A DNA stretch of 64,000 bases. Source: Lagopus muta (lineage: Eukaryota; Chordata; Aves; Galliformes; Phasianidae). The notes beneath the pieces are model-generated. The model was not told the DNA's origin, made no database searches, and saw only the letters and a program-made list of their open reading frames with translations. The translations under genes were made by a program, and so were the position numbers. The stretch spans positions 18,389,219 to 18,453,218 of the forward strand of contig NC_064444.1 of NCBI RefSeq assembly GCF_023343835.1, written 5' to 3'. Numbering within the stretch: position 1 is the first letter of the stretch; each line of letters starts with the position of its first letter. This document shows positions 58,801 to 64,000 of this stretch, in pieces.

Positions 58801-61800
58801 GAGCCAGGCAAGTGCTGCTGAGTAGGAATCATGGTTAAGATAGCCAATTTGACTGAGTTTCAAAAGAATTGGTCACTGCCTGCTGTGCCTGGCTGGCTCT
58901 TGCCTTAATTCTTGCTACCCACCTTCATTAGGACAGACGAAGCTCCTGTTCAAGGGGTTTTGCTGTGGCAACCCTTCCTAAGCCAACCAAATATGTCCTC
59001 AGAAACATCAAAAGATACAAGGGATGTCCCATTTACTCAGCTGTCATTCTCACCTTGATCTCACACAGACTATTCTTAGGGAGAAAACAGAAAACAAGAA
59101 ATGCAAAAAAAAAAAAAGGCTATCCTTGTACAGGGGTTTGCCTGAAAGTCACTGTCTTTGCTGCTAGGACAAATATATCTGGCTTTGCTGCCCAGCTGGC
59201 TGCTGAATTTGGACAGGTAGGATGCTTAGCTACTCATTCCTATTTGTGATTTTATTATAGTGCTTATATATACATCTCACAATAGGGAATTGAAAAAAGG
59301 ATTAAAGGAAGATCAGTGGCTCTCAGGGAAGATAATCATTTCTAGCTCAAAGACACCACCACAGCTTAACTAAAAAGCCATCCCTGAGGTTCCTAAAATG
59401 GGCACTGCCTTCCCTTCGCCTTCTCCCCTTCTTCCCTTCCAATTAGCTTCTAATCTCCAAAAGCCCACATATCTGTCCAGATTCCTAATGATCTTTTATA
59501 GGCAACAACCAGTGAGAAGAGCTGTACACTGAAGGCACAGCTGGTGTGCTTTCTGATTTATCTGTAGAGCAACATTCTCTTTAAAGATCCCCCACAGAGC
59601 TTTACTAACCTAACATGGAGACTTTGCAATGGAAATTAAGCCACTTCCAGGGTTGCTCACATCAGCAGTCCACAATTGCTTGTGGACTGGAAAGAGCTGA
59701 AACTCCTACCTAGAGACTTACTTGTGCAGTGATCATGAAGTCATACTGTTTGCAGCAACATCTACCCTCCTACAGAAAAGTCATTTCCCTTTTTAATTTT
59801 AATTCCCTTTGAAACAAAGGAAGTCCTACCAGACCCACACAGAAACCATGGATGTGACCTTGTCAGGGACACGAAAGACCCTCTCCCTTGGAGAGATCAG
59901 GTAGTCAGAATGACATCCCTTCTCTTAATACTCCCAGCTAGAGCAAGAGAGTCTGTGCCTCTTCATACGGGATTGCTCATGGTAAGCACAGAGAGCCAGA
60001 ACACTTGCTATCATATTCTAAAATCCTCATGGAGACAGAGGTGCTGGCAACCTTTAGAAACTTGTTCTGTGAGCACCCATGGAGGTTACAAAGGAACTTC
60101 ACTGGGCTGGAATCCTCCAGCATCAGGAAAAGCTTCCCTAAGGGACCTTAGAGTTGTCTCTATGATTCAGAGGACAGTTATTAGACCATTTCCTCACCCT
60201 CTCTTCAGCTTGCTGGCAACCCAGAAGGAGAATCAAACTGCTTTCCTATAAACCTGCCACATGGGCATCCATTGCAGCACCCTGCTTCAGTACAGAAAGG
60301 AACTGTGAATTTAAACCCAACCTGACACAGACATGGGAGCACTGAATTCTTCTTCCTCTTCTTCCTTTAGATAATAGAAACCTCTTTAGATGGCTTTTTC
60401 ACGTGCACATCACCACCTTGGGTCTCAGCTGCTGCAGCCTCTTCTGTTTTATTCTAATCTCTTCAAACACTGTTACCCTGAATGTTTAACCTGGCCAGAG
60501 CCTTAACCACACAAACCCTGCTCCACATTCCTGCCTTTGTTTGCCTTCTCTTCCATAATGACAAATCAGTGCTCACTGAGAAGCTCTATCTCACTGCCTG
60601 GTACTCATGGGATAGAGTTTACAGCCCTCTTCCTCTGCTAGCCTTCAATCACCTGCTCTCAGCACATGGGAAAAAGACAGCAGCTCTCTCCGTAAAACTT
60701 TGGAAGATGGGAGAAGACACTGCAAATATGTCCATGTTCTTCTCAGATCACTTCACACAGTGTCTCTAGCAGAAGGATTTAGATACCAGGCAAGCAGTTT
60801 GTGTCACAGCACTTTATCCATGAGGCTCCCCTTTCCATGGATCTCATTCACCTCTCAGCTTAAACTGAAATGCATTCTTAAGAATCAGAACTGATTTTCT
60901 GATTACCTTATTTCTGGCAGGAAGCCACAAAGATGAGCTAAAGGCAATGCTATTAAGTGCTACTAGTGACAAGGAAGAGATTTGTTTTACAACTAAAATG
61001 ACGTCATTATGCTAGAGGAGAAAGAAAGTTAGTAGAATAATCCTGAGAAAGCCCTTGTGTTTTCTCTGCCCCCAAACAGTAATCCATTAACTCTGAAACA
61101 ACACCTACAGTGTTATTTTCTTAGGTTGTGATGCACCTTCTTCCCAACACAAAGAGAGCTGGTATTAGAGTTCCCCAACTCATCACTTGCCTCACCTTCC
61201 TCATCCCCATGTCCAGAGCTGTGCTGGGGCTCAGAGTCCTGTGGTTGAAGGGTCTTGTCTGGCTCAGGCAGAAGAGAAATCCCATCGATGAGGTCATCAA
61301 CTCCATCCAGGATATCATTAGCACACAGCTGAAAAGAACAAGCACACCAACATGCTGCACAACCAAAAACAAGGAAAAGCCACTAAACAACTCATTTCTG
61401 GATTTGCAAGGTAAGCCTGCTCACTCCACAGCCACAGACCTTGGCACTGTTGCTTTGACAAGACAGGCTGCTTTTCCTTTTTCTGACATTCTCCCTTTTG
61501 TCCCTTCTGAGTGCCTTGCTTGCTTACAAAGTCACTTCATTGACATCACCAGGCTAAGTAACAGAGGTTTTACTTTGAACAAAAACACTTTCAATTAGTG
61601 TGCTCGTGTGTCCAAGTCACTTAATTTTTACATCAGATGCGACAGCAGCATGCTATCTGCTTTTTTATATTCACACTTCAGAATTTGGAAGCCCAGGTAA
61701 ATATTACAGGCCCTAGTGCTTTAGGTCCTGTACCAAAACAGAGACCATGACAGCTTAAAACACAGGTTTAGCACAGGAAAACAGGAGATGAGAGAAGAAA

Positions 61801-63533
61801 CACAGGGAGAAGAAAGGATAAGGCTATGATGTAGTAAATTACAACACTGGTCACCAGCAATATGCCATTGGGTGTAGCTTGGTAAAGAGCAAGAACAAGT
61901 GAGGAGCAGGAGCCAGCAGAGGCTGAGTGAAGTCCAATATAGAGAAACAACCGGTTTAAAGGACAGAAATAAACTACCCACAGGTAAATCAGGTAGGCAT
62001 AAAGGGTCACTTTTCACAGAGGTTTGTTACAGACCCGCAGAACTCCTGCAGGATGTGTGCTGGGACACGTGCTCAACATATTCATCAGAAACACAGAATA
62101 GGAGGTGAACAGCAAAGTGACCAGGTTTGCTGATGCCACCAGGTTATTCAGGGTAGTAAGTAGAGGCTGACTACCAACAGGCAGAGAAGGACCTTGCAGG
62201 AAAGATGAACTTCGGTTCAAATAAATATAAAACAATGCACATAGGCAAAAAAATGACAAGCTCAAGCTGACTGAGGGAGCAAGACAGAGAGAACAGACTA
62301 AGCTGATGCTTTCATGGAATTACACCCAACATTTGAAAAGCAAATGAAATATTAGGAAATCTGTGCTAACAACATTCTGATCCCCATCCCAAAAAATAGA
62401 ACTGAAAAAGGGCCATGAAATACAGAAGGATGACCAAAAGAGGACGAAGGAAATCAGGATATTTTGACTAGAGACAAAGGAGACAGCTGAGATCTACCAA
62501 GAGGTCTGTATGACAGAAATCTACAGTCAAGGTGGCATAAGATTGCTCGCTCATTTCATCTTCAGTGTTAAGAGCAAGTATGTATCAGAAAAAAAAAAAA
62601 AAGAAAAAAAAAAGCCAAAACTATCAGGTAGCAAAATTAACAAATGAAAGGAGCTGTTTTCCTACACAGCATGCAGAAAAGCCATGAAACTCCTTGCTCA
62701 CAACGTGTTTATGATGACAGATGTACACAAGTCCAGGAAGTCAGAGCAAATCTATGGAAGTGAAGCCCATCAAGCACTACCAAATACAAAGATGCCAGGC
62801 CTGGTAGGCCTCTAAGCTGTAAACTACAGAATGCGAGGGCATTTAGAGAAATATCACTTCATACTTGCTTCATTCTTATATTGTTGCATTCATTCCAAAA
62901 TAATGACAGTTGAAGATGAGACAAGCAGGGCAATATGGGCCACCCTGCCTGTATGAGCCCTCTGCTCTGGCCCAGCAGAGCTAACCTAGCTTGCTTTAGC
63001 ACTTTGTAATTGCTGCCACCCAGCAGAACTCTGGAATTCCTCCTGCCTGCACCGGGCCAAGTGTCAATGGAAACAGGAGATGAAGCAGAGGGTGCAATTC
63101 CTGCATTTACCTGATACCTAGAATGCCAATAGTCTGGCAGCAACAGAGGTGGCATCTTCAGGGGCAACTGGGCAGTAACTGCTCTTCACCCTCCCCAAAG
63201 CCTTGCATGCTTACTGCTACATGACAAAGTGGCTTTACACACGCACACACACGCACACGCACACAGGCCTCAGGACAGGCCTCCCTGGGGATGTTTCTCG
63301 TCACATTTGGACTGTAGCTGAAGGGGGAACTGAAGTAGCAGCCTGTTGCTGTGTCTGCAGCCTGAGGATACCAGAAGAGTGACTGGGAGCGTAACGAAAG
63401 GGAGGTGAACCCAGCCTGTAAGAAAACTGCCTGCAGTTCAGGTGTTTACGTACCCTCTGCAGCTGAGAGTCAACCCGCCACATCCGCAGAGTCTGATCAC
63501 GGGACCACGTAACCAGCTGGTAGTCTTTAGAAC
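36074..63533 (-). CDS. WDR59: WDR59, GATOR2 complex subunit (5' exons missing)
   Basis: Subunit of GATOR2, which at the lysosome relieves GATOR1 inhibition of Rag GTPases so that amino acids activate mTORC1. Sixteen exons: 63533-63454, 61328-61196, 58156-58032, 57207-57043, 55782-55687, 54287-54131, 53168-53099, 52847-52694, 44462-44329, 43347-43266, 41394-41282, 40276-40129, 40039-39967, 37831-37705, 37334-37192, 36309-36074. All junctions are GT-AG and in phase, giving the last 677 residues plus TGA of a protein that is 974 residues in human. Order: last WD40 blade (DYQLVTWSRDQTLRMWRVD), RWD domain (LGLPQTLQQEFSLINVQ onward), Ser-rich middle region (SGSPTRSEKEQVSISSF), helical region, then a C-terminal RING/zinc module. 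The first exon here begins with two bases that complete a Gly codon, so upstream exons lie right of 64000. Confidence 0.96.
36357..36585 (-). mobile_element. CR1 LINE 3' fragment
   Basis: Reverse orientation in the last WDR59 intron; GAGTCATCAAGGCTGGGAA, then CCCTCAGTGCCACATCCC. Confidence 0.83.
36971..37165 (-). mobile_element. CR1 LINE 3' fragment
   Basis: Reverse orientation. CACAGAATCACAGAATGGCC tail, GATTGGAAGGGACCTCAAGG and GGACGGGGCATCCACAGCC. Ends about 27 bp from the splice donor at 37191-37190, inside the same intron as the previous copy. Confidence 0.92.
38560..39445 (+). mobile_element. CR1 LINE with reverse-transcriptase remnant
   Basis: Forward orientation, opposite to WDR59, in intron 37832-39966. 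A frame at 38822-39142 reads FSKASDPVSH, LTDKLMERGVDEQTVRRI and VPQGSTLGPGLFNIFINGL, which are CR1 reverse-transcriptase motifs. The motif-C region is altered and the frame stops soon after. The 3' part runs to GGACCCTTCCAACCCCAGAC. It is a truncated, dead copy. Confidence 0.88.
39967..44462 (-). CDS. WDR59: WDR59 exons of the helical region (44462 to 39967)
   Basis: Exons 44462-44329 (KSRRWKSKREG to GELYI), 43347-43266 (NVNNIQETCQKNAASAMAVG), 41394-41282 (VWSLAMVATDLCLGPKSDPD), 40276-40129 (LHDVQTLAMLCSVFEAQSR) and 40039-39967 (PSFTSSGSCSSMSDPGLG). They follow human WDR59 without gaps. The first is preceded by the 8.2-kb intron. Confidence 0.92.
40277..43265 (-). other. WDR59 introns 40277-41281 and 41395-43265
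   Basis: Two introns of 1.0 and 1.9 kb with no repeat family, RNA gene or extra exon that I can recognise. The intron 43348-44328 is similar. Confidence 0.5.
44463..52693 (-). other. WDR59 8.2-kb intron
   Basis: The largest intron in the window. No exon is missing, as SSFYYKER joins KSRRWKSK in phase 0. I recognise no CR1 copy or RNA gene in it. Open frames on both strands are short and without recognised similarity. Confidence 0.6.
52694..54287 (-). CDS. WDR59: WDR59 Ser-rich middle exons (54287-54131, 53168-53099, 52847-52694)
   Basis: Encode NQEDSTSSNPYALSNSV, GYLVYFTRPMTMHRAVSPTE and SGSPTRSEKEQVSISSFYYK. The 70-nt exon 53168-53099 begins and ends inside codons (G|GG and CG|G). The segment is Ser/Pro-rich, probably a flexible linker with phosphorylation sites. 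Human order is conserved. Confidence 0.92.
52848..58031 (-). other. WDR59 introns between 52848 and 58031
   Basis: Introns 52848-53098, 53169-54130, 54288-55686, 55783-57042 and 57208-58031. Ordinary intronic sequence; nothing recognised beyond short A/T runs. Confidence 0.5.
55687..58156 (-). CDS. WDR59: WDR59 RWD-domain exons
   Basis: Exons 58156-58032, 57207-57043 and 55782-55687 encode LGLPQTLQQEFSLINVQIRN, RSCTVSVHCGNHRVRMLV, the Y-P-x-x-x-P-like YPNNAAPSFQF core and CLEPCLRQLVSWLES. This is the RWD fold found in WDR59 and related proteins. Nearly identical in order and spacing to human. Confidence 0.93.
61990..62260 (+). mobile_element. Older CR1-like LINE remnant
   Basis: The plus strand around 62118-62157 reads KVTRFADATRLFRVV, resembling the reverse-transcriptase motif-C region (FADDTKLF), with upstream frameshifts and stops. 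Sequence to about 62560 may belong to the same element. More diverged than the other copies. Confidence 0.6.
62588..62612. repeat. A-rich simple repeat
   Basis: Two A runs separated by a single G, in a WDR59 intron just past a LINE remnant. Confidence 0.8.
63238..63266. repeat. Imperfect CA microsatellite
   Basis: CA dinucleotides interrupted by CG, in a WDR59 intron. Confidence 0.85.
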
Positions 63534-64000
63534 CTAAAAAGGACAGAAACTTATAGACCCAACCGAAAACTGAGACCGTATCTCTGTGCTGCTTTAAGTG
63601 CAAACAGAAGCAAGCAAGCTGGCAGGGAGGTCGTGTGGATAAGGCACTACACTGAAAGGCAGAACTCACGAATCCTATGATTCCTATCCTGCTTCGAATG
63701 GACCTGGGCCTCCTCCTGCACCACAGTTACCATGCCTCTAAATAGGGTATAATTTACAAATGAAAATAAAAATAAAATACAAAATAAATATGATGAATGT
63801 GATACAGGTTTTCAAACTAGGAATGAACAAGATTGCCCATAAAGTTTATTGATGCAGAAGAAGTGATTTGAGAAGTACTTGAGAAATGGATTCATTTCTA
63901 CATTACTGCAAAGTTGAAACAGGTGATGAACTGAAAGGCATTTTAAGATGCAAACAGTTAAAAACATTCCTACGCTGCAGTAGCCTGGCCCTAGGCATCC

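Larger units (their letters stand above)
58157..64000 (-). other. WDR59 introns right of 58157
   Basis: Introns 58157-61195 and 61329-63453 and the partial intron 63534-64000. They hold a LINE remnant (61990-62260), an A-rich run and a CA repeat. I searched 63534-64000 for the preceding WD40 exon (human VVLEFQWRKQKE) and did not find it. Confidence 0.55.

Noticed and set aside
60482-60769. 95-codon plus-strand frame that looked faintly protein-like
   Set aside because: No recognised family, no splice partners, inside a WDR59 intron.
63534-64000. Possible preceding WDR59 WD40 exon
   Set aside because: No frame matches the expected blade sequence and no suitable donor was found.
1-64000. CRISPR arrays, tRNA or rRNA genes, bacterial operons
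   Set aside because: Nothing of the kind is visible; the sequence is vertebrate intron-exon DNA throughout.

Overview
The window is vertebrate nuclear DNA, almost certainly from a bird and probably a galliform close to chicken. The evidence is multi-exon genes with GT-AG introns, CpG-island promoters, compact introns, and many fragments of the avian CR1 retrotransposon, several ending in the 8-bp ATTCTRTG tail. There are no operons, bacterial genes or CRISPR arrays. I named genes by comparing conceptual translations with remembered mammalian proteins. No database search was run.

Four protein-coding genes lie head to tail, all on the minus strand, so their order of transcription is from high to low coordinate: WDR59 (3' part, 63533 down to 36074, first exons beyond the right edge), FA2H (complete, 33057 to 26132), MLKL (complete, 24099 to 19980) and RFWD3 (17668 to 230, last coding exon beyond the left edge). 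This is the order RFWD3-MLKL-FA2H-WDR59 known from human 16q23.1, so the block is conserved synteny. Exon phases close exactly in all four: MLKL gives 486 codons plus stop, FA2H 363 codons plus stop, RFWD3 706 codons in the window, and WDR59 677 codons plus stop in the window.

Region by region: 1-19400 is RFWD3, with a GC-rich promoter and a series of CCAAT boxes at 19472-19711. 19860-24660 is MLKL with a very short 3' UTR. 24670-25370 is a short intergenic gap. 25370-33200 is FA2H, whose first intron holds GC-rich blocks, a 29-nt C run and a roughly 39-bp minisatellite. 33200-34930 is a gap with a CR1 fragment and an unexplained GC-rich block. 34930-64000 is WDR59, with a 3' UTR of about 1.1 kb and an 8.2-kb intron.

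The genes do not form one pathway. RFWD3 is a DNA-damage ubiquitin ligase, MLKL the membrane executioner of necroptosis, FA2H makes 2-hydroxy fatty acids for sphingolipids, and WDR59 is a GATOR2 subunit in amino-acid signalling to mTORC1. I found no undescribed system. The points most worth checking are a stop-free, in-frame 183-nt MLKL intron, the CCAAT spacing at the RFWD3 promoter, the decayed catalytic loop of MLKL, paired SQ sites and a SUMO-binding-like motif in RFWD3, and the strand-asymmetric minisatellite in FA2H intron 1.
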